Below are positions 1 through 8,509 of a stretch of DNA of 64,000 nt, one piece after another. Each line of letters opens with the position of its first letter. Position 1 is the first letter of the stretch. The stretch lies in assembly GCF_000233455.1 (NCBI RefSeq), contig NZ_JH376420.1:639829-703828 (forward strand). Reading direction: 5' to 3'. Position numbers and translations under genes: made by a program. Below the pieces are notes generated by a model, which made no database searches, had not been told where the DNA came from, and was given only the letters and a program-made list of their open reading frames with translations. Origin of the DNA: [Clostridium] citroniae WAL-17108. Lineage in GTDB: Bacteria > Bacillota > Clostridia > Lachnospirales > Lachnospiraceae.

Positions 1-1
1 C

Positions 2-715
2 CGTTTATGCCTGACCAGGCCAGGCCGGCCTCAGCCGCCAAGACCCCAGCCACCACGGCCCGAACCTCCAAGGCCCCAGCCTCCACGGCCCCAGCCTCCA
101 CGGCCCGAACCTCCAAGGCCCCAGCCTCCACGGCCCGAACCTCCAAGGCCCCAGCCTCCACGGCCCGAACCTCCAAGGCCCCAGCCTCCACGGCCCGAAC
201 CTCCGAGGCCCCAGCCGCCCAGACCCCAGCCGCCCAGACCCCAGCCGCCCAGGCCCCAGCCGCCCAGGCCTCAGCCGCCTAGGCCCCAGCCGCCCAGACC
301 CCAGCCGCCTAGGCCCCAGCCGCCCAGACCCCAGCCGCCCAGGCCTCAGCCGCCCAGACCCCAGCCGCCCAGACCCCAGCCGCCTAGACCTGACTGGTCA
401 TGGAATTGGGGCGTGCTTTTGCCGGGAAATGTTTTCCCAATCACCACTGCACGCGTCAGATTCTATAACGCCGCGGTCCGTGAGCCGGTGCAGATCTACG
501 TAAATGACCGGCTGGTTGTCTCCAACCTGGATTTCCTGAACTTTACTCGTTTTTATAATGTGGCACCGGGACGCTACCGCATCACGGTTTACCGAAGTTC
601 CAACCTGCGTACACCCCTTGTGGATACCTGGATGAATTTCCTTCAGAATAATTCTTACACCGTTACCCTGGCCGGCTCCGGCTCCAATTTCTGGCTTGAG
701 TCAATGGCATTTTAA
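2..715 (+). CDS. PQPPR-repeat protein with DUF4397-like C-terminal domain (5' partial)
   Basis: The reading frame is open from the window edge (first full codon at 2) to the TAA at 713-715, so the N-terminus lies outside. Codons from 29 to 388 encode 24 consecutive pentapeptides PQPPR or PEPPR. The tail of about 100 residues (WNWGVLLPGN..., VRFYNAAVREPVQIYVND, VAPGRYRITVYR) resembles the small beta-rich DUF4397 domain found in secreted or surface proteins. A GTG at 413 could be called as a start, but the repeat is in the same frame without a stop, so one repeat-stalk-plus-domain protein is more likely. A surface or spore-coat stalk role is inference. Followed by a hairpin terminator at 753-786. 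Confidence 0.7.
   Translation, partial: RLCLTRPGRPQPPRPQPPRPEPPRPQPPRPQPPRPEPPRPQPPRPEPPRPQPPRPEPPRPQPPRPEPPRPQPPRPQPPRPQPPRPQPPRPQPPRPQPPRPQPPRPQPPRPQPPRPQPPRPQPPRPQPPRPDWSWNWGVLLPGNVFPITTARVRFYNAAVREPVQIYVNDRLVVSNLDFLNFTRFYNVAPGRYRITVYRSSNLRTPLVDTWMNFLQNNSYTVTLAGSGSNFWLESMAF
29..388 (+). repeat. 24-copy 15-bp tandem repeat (PQPPR/PEPPR)
   Basis: Twenty-four contiguous 15-nt units, consensus CCCCAGCCGCCCAGG with variants. Units 2-12 mostly alternate Q and E forms, giving a 30-nt higher-order period. Units 13-24 are all PQPPR. The frame is kept throughout and third positions vary, which suggests selection on the peptide. Confidence 0.9.
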
Positions 716-752
716 AGACCCCTGAACGCTCAGCCATCTTATGTTCTAACTC

Positions 753-786
753 CACCCGGGAAGCTCTTGTGAAAGTTTCCCGGGTG
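753..786 (+). terminator. Hairpin terminator after the PQPPR-repeat gene
   Basis: Perfect 10-bp arms CACCCGGGAA (753-762) and TTCCCGGGTG (777-786), 38 nt after the stop, followed by a moderately T-rich stretch. It may also serve the converging minus-strand gene ending at 821. Confidence 0.65.
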
Positions 787-820
787 CTTCATCTATTTGT
801 AACTGGAAAACCGGCCCATA

Positions 821-1231
821 TCATCTCACAAAACGGATGGAATCCACTGAGGACGGATTAACCAGGATCTTGATCTCCTTGATGGTCTGTGTGCGGTAAG
901 TGCTGATCTTTCTGTCCTTTAGATCTGCCAGTATCTGATCCTTGCATTCCATAAATATTTTAAAATCATCGGAACTGTCTCCTATGTATGAATAATAGAT
1001 ACCGGCCGATTCATTTTCCGCATAATCGAGAAACGGCTTTACAGCTGCCGCATTATAGGTAACCTGGAAACGGATGGTGTTTTCCGGTACATCCGGTGAC
1101 TCCACCAGTTCTTCCTGCCCGGAATGAGATCCATAGAGATTATAAACCGCCAACTTCTCCTCCCGGGGTTCAAAGGCACACTCAAATTCTTCCGTTTGCA
1201 TGTCCACAGTTCCTGCATCCTTCTCTCCCAT
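821..1231 (-). CDS. Hypothetical protein, third gene of padR-DUF1700 operon, apparently frameshifted near its start
   Basis: The open frame encodes 136 residues with no family I recognise. It is acidic and mixed alpha/beta in character, ending IKEIKILVNPSSVDSIRFVR. The ATG at 1231 has no Shine-Dalgarno. A much better start lies at 1335: AGGAGG, 7 nt, ATG, overlapping the DUF1700 stop. It encodes MRKLQMIMIGFSAQVFF and then hits TGA. The present frame upstream of 1231 reads LSGAGTGLAFSEVSSFAYMGEKD, so one extra T in the T5 run (A5 at 1286-1290 on the plus strand) would join them into a protein with a signal-peptide-like N-terminus. The intact gene would be 821-1335. The third gene in such operons is often a DUF4097-type envelope protein, but I do not see that signature. 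Confidence 0.55.
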   Translation of the reverse strand: MGEKDAGTVDMQTEEFECAFEPREEKLAVYNLYGSHSGQEELVESPDVPENTIRFQVTYNAAAVKPFLDYAENESAGIYYSYIGDSSDDFKIFMECKDQILADLKDRKISTYRTQTIKEIKILVNPSSVDSIRFVR

Positions 1232-1327
1232 ATAGGCAAAAGAAGATACCTCAGAAAAGGCAAGTCCGGTCCCTGCCCCGCTCAGAAAAACACCTGTGCA
1301 GAAAACCCGATCATAATCATTTGTAAC

Positions 1328-2365
1328 TTACGCATGCCGTACCTCCTTCAGTTGTGTTTCTTCCTTCTGGTCATCCGTATCCCGGTCATCCGTATCCCGG
1401 TCATCTGTTTTCCGCCCACTTGCTTCCTTTCCCTTTTTATGCAGACGCAGAAAGCTGACGCACAGGTATGTAAAGGATACGCCGCAGAGGATAAGGCCTA
1501 AGCTCATCAGGCTTGTGCCCATGAACGGAAATCCCTGGGACAGCCAGACCGCTGCAACTCCAAACAGGAACAAAAAGGCCAGTGTGAAAACAGCACTGAT
1601 CAGGGCCAGGAAGATCATGCAGCAGTTCCAGCACCACCGGATACCCCACAGGACCGTAAACAGGACCAGGCGGAGGCAGTATCCCATCAAGGCTCCTATG
1701 GAGCGGCATATCTTTCCCGGCCACTTTTTAAAACCGGAAAGACAGGAAGTCCTCCCGGCCCTCGTCCCGGATACAGTATTCACCGCGCCAGGCATTACAC
1801 CGCCGTATACTGGTCCTGCACTGTCAGGTATCCCATCTTCTCCGCCTGGTGCCGCCTGTCCCTCACTGAATATGGAATCTGCTTTTCGTTTGGACATGGG
1901 CAGCAGCGTCCGGATCCCGGATCCGGTCCTGCTCCATCTCCCGGCATGAGCAGGGCGCTCCCCCTTCCATGGCCTGGACAGAGCCGCCTTGGCCCTGACG
2001 ATCCCTTTCTTTGTCTTTCCCCAACAAAGGGCCAGGAACCGCCCGGCGGCCTCCCGTCCTTTCCGGAAAAAGCCGGACACTGTATACAGCAGCTGTTTTC
2101 CCTTTTTCGCGGCAGCCTTTGTACCCTTTTTTACTTTTAATGCCCCGGCTCCCTTATATTCCGGATTAACATGGTACGCCTCCAGTATCTCCCCTGCCAG
2201 CTCCCCTATATGGCCGAAATCGCGGATAGCGTCCTCCTCACTTAGTCCATTCTCAATCTTCATATCAATGTGCTGCGAATATTCTTCCAGGATATCCTGC
2301 TGCTCCTTCTCATCCAGGATGGCAAGGTATCCTCCCAGTTCCTCTAAAAATTCTTTTTTATTCAT
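1328..2365 (-). CDS. DUF1700 (HAAS-domain) membrane protein
   Basis: 345 residues. The N-terminal 75 residues (MNKKEFLEELGGYLAILDEKE, EEYSQHIDMKIENGLSEEDAI) match the HAAS/DUF1700 helical domain that usually travels with PadR regulators. A long basic linker follows, then hydrophobic segments at roughly 225-310, ending in a hydrophilic tail. The tail carries a TDDRD repeat from 15-bp tandem units (1369-1405). The start overlaps the padR gene by 8 nt, so translation is probably coupled. In this family the protein is thought to sense or relay an envelope signal together with PadR; the signal here is unknown. Confidence 0.8.
   Translation of the reverse strand: MNKKEFLEELGGYLAILDEKEQQDILEEYSQHIDMKIENGLSEEDAIRDFGHIGELAGEILEAYHVNPEYKGAGALKVKKGTKAAAKKGKQLLYTVSGFFRKGREAAGRFLALCWGKTKKGIVRAKAALSRPWKGERPAHAGRWSRTGSGIRTLLPMSKRKADSIFSEGQAAPGGEDGIPDSAGPVYGGVMPGAVNTVSGTRAGRTSCLSGFKKWPGKICRSIGALMGYCLRLVLFTVLWGIRWCWNCCMIFLALISAVFTLAFLFLFGVAAVWLSQGFPFMGTSLMSLGLILCGVSFTYLCVSFLRLHKKGKEASGRKTDDRDTDDRDTDDQKEETQLKEVRHA
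1369..1405. repeat. 15-bp tandem repeat inside the DUF1700 gene
   Basis: Two full copies of GGTCATCCGTATCCC (1369-1383 and 1384-1398) and a partial third. On the minus strand they encode the C-terminal TDDRD/TDDQ units. This is probably replication slippage in a tolerant tail. Confidence 0.8.
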
Positions 2366-2678
2366 CCTTCTGCTCCTTTAAAAATACACATACCTTTTCC
2401 TGAAATTCATTCCACTCCTGCTCCAGCCGGTCACGGTACAGCACACCGGCTGCTGTTATATGGTAATATTTTCTGGGGGGGCCTTCCGTGGATTCCCTCA
2501 GATAGGTCTCAAAATACCTCTCATTGGTAAGGCGCTTTAACAGCGGGTAAATGGTTCCTTCATTTACATCAATCACCTTTGATACCTCCTCCACCAGTTC
2601 ATATCCATACATGTCCTTTTTCCTGACAGATTCCAGCACAACCAACTCAAGGACCCCTTTTTTAAATTGTGGATTCAT
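2358..2678 (-). CDS. PadR-family transcriptional regulator
   Basis: 106 residues, the usual length for a small PadR protein. The winged helix is clear: FKKGVLELVVLESVRKKDMY, then VNEGTIYPLLKRL as recognition helix, then the wing GPPRKYYHITAAG, and a C-terminal dimerisation helix. PadR proteins repress promoters, often their own. A TTGACA-N17-TAATAT promoter with repeated TACTAT words lies just upstream (2700-2728), which fits autoregulation. The gene heads a minus-strand operon with the DUF1700 gene and the frameshifted third gene. Confidence 0.9.
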   Translation of the reverse strand: MNPQFKKGVLELVVLESVRKKDMYGYELVEEVSKVIDVNEGTIYPLLKRLTNERYFETYLRESTEGPPRKYYHITAAGVLYRDRLEQEWNEFQEKVCVFLKEQKDE

Positions 2679-2699
2679 GGCCGTCCTCCTTTAGATACT

Positions 2700-2728
2700 A
2701 TATTATACATACTACTATGCAATGTCAA
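2700..2728 (-). promoter_or_regulatory. padR operon promoter with TACTAT words
   Basis: On the minus strand, -35 TTGACA (2728-2723) and -10 TAATAT (2705-2700) with a 17-nt spacer; an overlapping TATAAT gives a 15-nt spacer. TACTAT occurs three times around it, at about 2695, 2713 and 2730. This is a plausible PadR autoregulatory site. Confidence 0.55.
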
Positions 2729-2804
2729 GTACTATAAAAAATAAAATACTTAACATTTTCTTAAAGACCGTCCAATGCTTTATCAGGCGGATAAGATAGA
2801 ACTG

Positions 2805-2826
2805 AAAAAGGGCCCCTAAAGGCCCT
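2805..2826 (-). terminator. Rho-independent terminator of the radical SAM gene
   Basis: Arms AGGGCC (2809-2814) and GGCCCT (2821-2826) with a 6-nt loop. On the minus strand they are followed by a T run (2809-2805). It lies about 80 nt past the stop at 2905. Confidence 0.8.
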
Positions 2827-2904
2827 ATTATGAATGTCTCCTGATACATCTGTCAAGCGCTATATATTTGAACCGATATTATTTACCACACAGGCCACAG
2901 CGCC

Positions 2905-3996
2905 TTATCTCATCCTTCCCATCCGGTCAAGGGCATAATCAAAGAACATCTTGTAAGACCGGCAGAAATAGTTCCTGCCCGATGCACTCTCCTCCCGCAC
3001 CCTGCGGCATCCGCCGCGGCACAGCGGGAAATAGCGGCAGTTTTGGCACTCCTCATCTATGTTATGTGAACTTTCTATAAATTCCCTGGCCTTTTCCCTG
3101 GCACGGTAGTCAGCGAAATCATCCTCCATAACATTTCCCAGCCTCCATTGGTCCAATACATAGAAATCACATGGATACACACTTCCGTCCGCTTCCACCA
3201 CATGCTGGACACTGCACTGCCCCCGCATGTCGCACGCTTCAGGCGGATATCCCCGAAGGATCCCCAGATAATTGTCAAAGGTGCGGATGGAAACAATCCT
3301 TCCATGAAGATAGTCATCATACCACAGATCAAACAGTTCACACAGAAACTTCCCATATGCCTCCGGCAGCAGGGAGTATTCCTCGTTTCCCTTCTCCTTC
3401 CCGATCGGATCCAGACAGGGAATGAACTGGAGGTAACGGAAATCATTTTTACGGTAAAACTGATAGATTTTCCTCACGCTCATGGCAGTGGCCTGATTTA
3501 CAACGGTCAAAATATTATACTCTGCCTTGTAGCGGTCAAACAGCTCAATCGTCTCCATGACCTGGGCAAATGAATCCTTCCCGTCATAGTTCTTTCTGTA
3601 ACGGTTATGGGTGTGTATGGTGCCGTCCAGGGATATCCCTGTAAGGAAATGATGCTTTGCCAGGAACTTTACCCATTCCTGAGACAGCTGGTATCCGTTG
3701 GTCTGTATGTAAAAACTCACATCCAGGTTCTTATGGTTATACTGTTTTACCAGTTCCACGAACTCCTTGTAGAACTCCAGTCCGATCATGGTGGGTTCTC
3801 CCCCCTGGAATCCAAAGGAGCACTGGCCTGCAGCATAGTCAAGCGCCTTCTTTATCAGGGTTTCCCGTATCTCCCCGGACATGAATCCATAGGACGGGAT
3901 CTCCCGCTTGCTCATCAGGTCGTGGTAAAAACAGTAGGTGCAGTTTAAATTACACATGCCTGATGATGGTTTGATCAATAAATTCAAGGCTGGCAT
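2905..3996 (-). CDS. Anaerobic sulfatase maturase-type radical SAM/SPASM protein
   Basis: 363 residues. The radical SAM cluster motif is C15-x3-C19-x2-C22 (CNLNCTYC), followed by FGFQGGEPTMIG, the SAM-binding GGE motif. The C-terminal SPASM cysteines are visible (CDMRGQCS, YPCDFYV, CQNCRYFPLCRGGCRR). This set is typical of anSME enzymes, which oxidise a Cys or Ser in sulfatases to formylglycine without oxygen. No sulfatase gene lies in the window, so the substrate is elsewhere or differs. It starts 15 nt after the stop of the GGDEF-EAL gene and may be read from that transcript. Confidence 0.85.
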   Translation of the reverse strand: MPALNLLIKPSSGMCNLNCTYCFYHDLMSKREIPSYGFMSGEIRETLIKKALDYAAGQCSFGFQGGEPTMIGLEFYKEFVELVKQYNHKNLDVSFYIQTNGYQLSQEWVKFLAKHHFLTGISLDGTIHTHNRYRKNYDGKDSFAQVMETIELFDRYKAEYNILTVVNQATAMSVRKIYQFYRKNDFRYLQFIPCLDPIGKEKGNEEYSLLPEAYGKFLCELFDLWYDDYLHGRIVSIRTFDNYLGILRGYPPEACDMRGQCSVQHVVEADGSVYPCDFYVLDQWRLGNVMEDDFADYRAREKAREFIESSHNIDEECQNCRYFPLCRGGCRRVREESASGRNYFCRSYKMFFDYALDRMGRMR

Positions 3997-4011
3997 ATCA
4001 TTATTCCCCTC

Positions 4012-6714
4012 TTATGATTTTAAATATTTTTCTTCATACTCACTGGTGGGGATGGGTTTGCTGAACAGATATCCCTGCACCAGTTCCACTCCGCAGGAGC
4101 GCAGCGCTTCCAGCTGTTCCTCTGTCTCGATCCCTTCCGCCACCACCTTGATCTGCATCCCTTTGCAGATACTCACTATATTCTCCACCACGGAACGGGC
4201 CCTGGAACTAAGGGCCACGTCATCCACCAGGCTTTTGTCCAGCTTAAGCACGTCAAACTCAACCGTGGACAGCAGGGCCAGGTTGGCGTACTCCGTCCCA
4301 AAATCATCAATGGCAACGATAAATCCCTCTTCCCTGAGACTGCGGATCAGGGCTTTCAGATCCACGCCATCCCCTTCACGGGCCGTCTCTGTCAGTTCAA
4401 TTTCCAGATACCGTTTATCCACGCCGTACTGCCGGCACAGCCTGTTTAAGCGGTCTACAAAATCGTGCTGGGACAAGGAGCTTCTGGAAAAGTTCACCGA
4501 CACGGGGAGGGCCTGCTTTCCCTGTCTTGCCCACTCCTTAAGCTGGGAACAGGCATACTCAAATACATAAAAATCAATCTGGCTTATGGTCTGGCTCTCC
4601 TCCAGCAGAGGAAGGAAATTGCCGGGCAGGATCAGGGATCCTGAATAAGGCTGGTAGCGGATCAGGGCCTCCGCCCCCACGGCACAGCAGTCAGATGAGG
4701 ATATCTGAGGCTGAAGATATACCACAAAACGCTCCTGACAGATCTCTTCCTGCAGCACCTTTGGATCAGACAGATGGAGCACCTGGTCATTATGGTGGCG
4801 GTATCGGTGGGAGGAGGGATTCCTGCGGTAGAAATCCTTCTTATCCTCATACATCTTTGCATCAGCCTTTGCAATGACCTGCTGGAGGTTAGCGTACTCC
4901 TGATCCCACTGCGCCCCAATGGCAGCCTTGCACAAGGGGTTCAGCCTGAAATGATGGCGCAGATCCGCCACCCTCATGTCAAAGGTTTCCTGGTCGATCC
5001 CCGGGCAGATGATGACAAACTCATCCCCGCCGATCCTGTAATAATTGGAATCCCTGAATACCTCCCTCATCTGACAGGTGCATTCCACCAGCACCTTATC
5101 CCCATAGGCATGGCCGTGCTCATCATTGATATCCTTAAGGCCGTTCACATCCAGGTACACAATACCCATTGGCCCCGAGCGGCCGGATAATGCAGCGGAG
5201 TCCTCAATATACCGGTTGCGGTTGTAAAAGGAGGTAAGCATATCATAATAGCTCATATGGGAAAGCTGCTGTTCGCTTTCCGTACGCTGGTAGGCCAGCA
5301 TAAGGAAATAACACAGGGTCTGCAGCAGGGACCCGATGCTCCGTATCCGCTCCGGCGGCGGGTTGTCCACTCCCAAAAGTCCTCTGAAATTCCCGTTCTG
5401 TTCCATGGGCGCGGCCACCAGGCTGCGGATACCCTGGGAACTCAGCAGTTCATATTCCTGGGGATAGCTTTCCTTTATATCTTCTATGTTCTCAAGTATG
5501 ACACACTTCTGGCTGTTGAATATGGGCACCCAGCGTTCAACGGAGGACAGTGGGACACCCTGTAGGTTTTCTTTCTGGGAGTCAATCCCGTCTTTGCACC
5601 ATTCAAAATCATTATACAGCAGACCGTCTCGCAGCATGGCCAGATAGGAACGGTCTGCCGAGAGAAAGCATCCCAGGTGTTCCAGCACCATGGGGGCGGA
5701 CAGCGCCATGTCAGGCTGCCTGTACATGATACGCACACACTCCATGACCATCTGTTCCGTGTCCAGGGTGTTCTTAAGCGCCTGCTTTTCCGCTTCCGCT
5801 TCCGTGATATCAAAAGCGATCTCTATCCTTGCAGGGCGGCCGTCCCACTGCAGCAGCCGGTCCTTCAGCAGATAATGCCTCTTTGTAATGGGATTTGTAA
5901 ATTCCCAGGTATAATTCTCTCCAGGCACCAAAAATGAAGTGGTGCAGAATTCACAGGGATGGTCCAGGCCCTGAAGGACCTTATAACACTTCTGTCCCCT
6001 CAGGTCCGTTACCCCAAATGTTTTCCGTCCGGCCTCGTTCAGGAAGAGAAGGTCATTGCTCTCCACATCACTGACATACAGAAGTTCCGAAATGGCATCC
6101 ATCGGCGCACGCAGGTCCTCGGACATGCGGTCCAGATGTTCGCTCCTGATCCGGTTGGCATCCTCCGCATCCGTCAATGCCTTCTGGCGCTGTTTCTGAA
6201 TACGGTCATACCACACCAGAAAAAGGGTCAGGATGATAACCGCCGCCCCCAGAATAAAAAATCCCTGTTCCGCCCGCTCCACCTGCTGCTCTGAATACTC
6301 CTCCGCTGCAGAAACCGTGCGGTCGGCCAGCTCAAAATACGCTTCACTGAGCCTGTAAAGTTCTGTCTTGTCTGTCCCCTGCCGGACCTGACGGATCTCA
6401 TCCTTGATCTCTTCCCACTGATCCTGCATCTGGGCGATCAGTTCCTGAAATGCATCGTTCTCCAAACGCAGGAGGCCGTTATCTCCCTGGCCGGTGGCCA
6501 GTTCGTTTAAAATCCCATCCAATCTGGCAATGAGGGCATCATTATGCTGTCCGTTCATTTCCTGTTTGATCAGTCTCTGGGTCGCCCCCCTCACTACGCC
6601 GGTATAATTGATGATCCGCGCATTCCCCTGCAGTCCATGGATGGACAGGATGGAGAGGACACCGGAGACAAGCAGCGCTGCAGCCAAAAGCATGGTTACG
6701 ATTCGCTTTTGCAT
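4012..6714 (-). CDS. Membrane PAS-GAF-GGDEF-EAL c-di-GMP signalling protein
   Basis: 900 residues from the ATG at 6714, chosen because GGAGGA sits 7 nt upstream; an in-frame start at 6756 lacks this. Order: transmembrane helix at about 5-27, extracytoplasmic helical region, second helix at about 152-170, PAS (about 205-310), GAF (about 325-480), GGDEF and EAL. The GGDEF motif is intact (YYRIGGDEFVII). The EAL domain keeps GAEALIRYQP, EIELTETAR, AIDDFGTEYA and VVAEGIE, so both synthesis and hydrolysis of c-di-GMP are possible. The N-terminal sensor resembles a nitrate-sensor-like or PilJ-like four-helix input, but this is uncertain. Confidence 0.85.
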   Translation of the reverse strand: MQKRIVTMLLAAALLVSGVLSILSIHGLQGNARIINYTGVVRGATQRLIKQEMNGQHNDALIARLDGILNELATGQGDNGLLRLENDAFQELIAQMQDQWEEIKDEIRQVRQGTDKTELYRLSEAYFELADRTVSAAEEYSEQQVERAEQGFFILGAAVIILTLFLVWYDRIQKQRQKALTDAEDANRIRSEHLDRMSEDLRAPMDAISELLYVSDVESNDLLFLNEAGRKTFGVTDLRGQKCYKVLQGLDHPCEFCTTSFLVPGENYTWEFTNPITKRHYLLKDRLLQWDGRPARIEIAFDITEAEAEKQALKNTLDTEQMVMECVRIMYRQPDMALSAPMVLEHLGCFLSADRSYLAMLRDGLLYNDFEWCKDGIDSQKENLQGVPLSSVERWVPIFNSQKCVILENIEDIKESYPQEYELLSSQGIRSLVAAPMEQNGNFRGLLGVDNPPPERIRSIGSLLQTLCYFLMLAYQRTESEQQLSHMSYYDMLTSFYNRNRYIEDSAALSGRSGPMGIVYLDVNGLKDINDEHGHAYGDKVLVECTCQMREVFRDSNYYRIGGDEFVIICPGIDQETFDMRVADLRHHFRLNPLCKAAIGAQWDQEYANLQQVIAKADAKMYEDKKDFYRRNPSSHRYRHHNDQVLHLSDPKVLQEEICQERFVVYLQPQISSSDCCAVGAEALIRYQPYSGSLILPGNFLPLLEESQTISQIDFYVFEYACSQLKEWARQGKQALPVSVNFSRSSLSQHDFVDRLNRLCRQYGVDKRYLEIELTETAREGDGVDLKALIRSLREEGFIVAIDDFGTEYANLALLSTVEFDVLKLDKSLVDDVALSSRARSVVENIVSICKGMQIKVVAEGIETEEQLEALRSCGVELVQGYLFSKPIPTSEYEEKYLKS

Positions 6715-6815
6715 AATACTGTCCTCCGTACCATAAATTATGTAATTTCTTACCACTCACATGAATACCATTCTACCACAGATCGACAATTAAGTCCATG
6801 GAATACAGACAAAGC

Positions 6816-6850
6816 GGCGCCGGTATCAATCACTGACTGATACCGGCGCC
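6816..6850 (-). terminator. Strong hairpin after the FAD/Rieske gene
   Basis: Perfect 13-bp arms GGCGCCGGTATCA (6816-6828) and TGATACCGGCGCC (6838-6850), 9-nt loop. It lies 100 nt past the oxidoreductase stop in its direction of transcription. The T tract on either side is weak. Confidence 0.6.
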
Positions 6851-6949
6851 GTCCTGTTTATTTATGCGTTAAAGCAGCTGTTCCCAGCATATCCTTTTTA
6901 GCAGGGGGGATTTCAGGATCCCGGTACGCTTCAGCTCCTGTACATCTCC

Positions 6950-8302
6950 TTATACATGTCCTTTCCCTGATTTTAAGTCCCCTGTGGCCGGATTGTCCGT
7001 CAGATGCCCTTTTCCGTCAAAGCGCGAGCCATGACATGGACAGTCCCAGGAATGCTCAGCTTGATTCCATTTCAGCGCGCATCCCATATGGGGACAGCGG
7101 GGAGTTGACAGGGTTAAGAGATTCTTTGCCGCCTCCAGCCCGTTGGCTGCCAGCTGCGGCCTGAGCATGGTCCTGGACGGGGAAAATACCGCTTCATAAG
7201 GATTCTTCTTTCCCATGACCATATCCGTAAGCACCATGGCGGAAACCATGGAGGACGTCATCCCCCATTTGTTAAATCCGGCTGCCACCAACAGGCCGCG
7301 GGTGCGTCTGGAATACCGGCCGATATAAGGAACATGGTCAAGGGTCATACAGTCCTGGGCGGCCCACCGGCAGCATTCCCGGACATCCGGATAATGATCG
7401 GATGCAAACCGTCTGAGTTCCTCCCAGTTCCCTCCCGTCTTCCCCGTTCGGTGTCCGCCTCCGCCGACCAGCAGCAGATCCTTATAGTTGCGCAGGGACA
7501 GCCCTGCAGGCGCCGCATCCACATACATGCCCTTCAGATCCGGCCCATGTTCCAGGGCGATCACATAGGAACGGTGCTGGTACATTTTCAGGAAATAACT
7601 CCCATGCTTATTGATAAAAGGAAAATGGGTGGCAACGATCATATGATCCGCTGTAACAGTTCCCGCGTCAGTCATCGCCTTTCCCTCTGCCAGTTCCCTT
7701 ACCCTTGTGTGTTCATAAATGTTTAAGCCGCCGGCAATCCCTCGGATGAATTTTATGGGGTTGAACTGGGCCTGATCCGCAAACCGCACGGCCCCGGCCA
7801 CCGGGAAGGGAAGGGGCGGATGCTTTACAAACTCCGATGGAAAGTGAAGTTTTCCCAGGGTATCCAGTTCATCTTCCATCTCCCGCGTGTCTTTCAGGGA
7901 ATATACAAAGGCGTCCCTTTCTTCAAGATCACAGTCTATTCCCCTGCACAGGTCCTTATATCTGCTCAGGGCATCCTCATTGGCGTGAAGGTACATTGCC
8001 GCCTTTTCCATGCCGAATTCCTTTACCAGCTTGTGATAGATCAGGCCGTGCTGGGATGTGATCTTGGCAGTGGTGTTCTCTGTGATCCCGCTTCCGATGG
8101 TATCTGCCTCAACCAGCACATAGTCCACTCCCGCCCGGTCCAGCATATAAGCGCATAAAAGTCCGGCCATGCCTCCTCCGATCACAAGCACGTCTGTCTT
8201 TAGATCCGTCTTCAGACCTTGAAAAGCCGGACGCTCTGCACAATCACTCCATATAGACCCAGCCGTTCTGAAATCTTCCCTGTTTATCTGCTTTTCTGCC
8301 AT
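6950..8302 (-). CDS. FAD-dependent oxidoreductase with C-terminal Rieske domain
   Basis: 450 residues from the ATG at 8302, which follows GGGAGG by about 8 nt. An upstream in-frame ATG at 8407 has no such site. The FAD-binding Rossmann motif is DVLVIGGGMAGLLCAY near residues 36-50, with a DAO-type fold after it. The C-terminus carries a Rieske 2Fe-2S motif, CPHMGC and CPCHGSRF. Proteins of this architecture (Bacillus YhfW-like) are widespread in Firmicutes and their substrates are mostly unknown. It is divergent from the solute-binding GGDEF-EAL gene, with the shared promoter region at 8303-8509. Confidence 0.85.
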   Translation of the reverse strand: MAEKQINREDFRTAGSIWSDCAERPAFQGLKTDLKTDVLVIGGGMAGLLCAYMLDRAGVDYVLVEADTIGSGITENTTAKITSQHGLIYHKLVKEFGMEKAAMYLHANEDALSRYKDLCRGIDCDLEERDAFVYSLKDTREMEDELDTLGKLHFPSEFVKHPPLPFPVAGAVRFADQAQFNPIKFIRGIAGGLNIYEHTRVRELAEGKAMTDAGTVTADHMIVATHFPFINKHGSYFLKMYQHRSYVIALEHGPDLKGMYVDAAPAGLSLRNYKDLLLVGGGGHRTGKTGGNWEELRRFASDHYPDVRECCRWAAQDCMTLDHVPYIGRYSRRTRGLLVAAGFNKWGMTSSMVSAMVLTDMVMGKKNPYEAVFSPSRTMLRPQLAANGLEAAKNLLTLSTPRCPHMGCALKWNQAEHSWDCPCHGSRFDGKGHLTDNPATGDLKSGKGHV

Positions 8303-8434
8303 TGCATCTGCCTCCCTGTAACAGCCGTTTGGAATACCCTTGTCCACTGAGGGTAGTATACCCACAAATGCTTCGGGGATTCCTGCAGCATGGATTCTAA
8401 GAAACATTTTAAAGCTGTGGTTTTAACCATCAGA

Positions 8435-8463
8435 TTGTTATTTAAAGGAAACTCTGATATAAT
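8435..8463 (+). promoter_or_regulatory. Promoter of the solute-binding GGDEF-EAL gene
   Basis: -35 TTGTTA (8435-8440), 17-nt spacer, -10 TATAAT (8458-8463). This gives a leader of about 40 nt to the ATG at 8510. Confidence 0.65.
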
Positions 8464-8509
8464 TATGGAAGATTTTTGACTTATCATATTGGAAGAAGGT
8501 GAAGTCCCC

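Noticed and set aside
7..282. ATG-started Ala/Thr/Ser/Pro-rich frame over the repeat
   Set aside because: It is another frame of the 15-bp repeat. The frame that continues into the DUF4397-like domain is better supported.
29..388. CRISPR-like regular repeats
   Set aside because: Units are contiguous with no spacers, and they encode a pentapeptide repeat.
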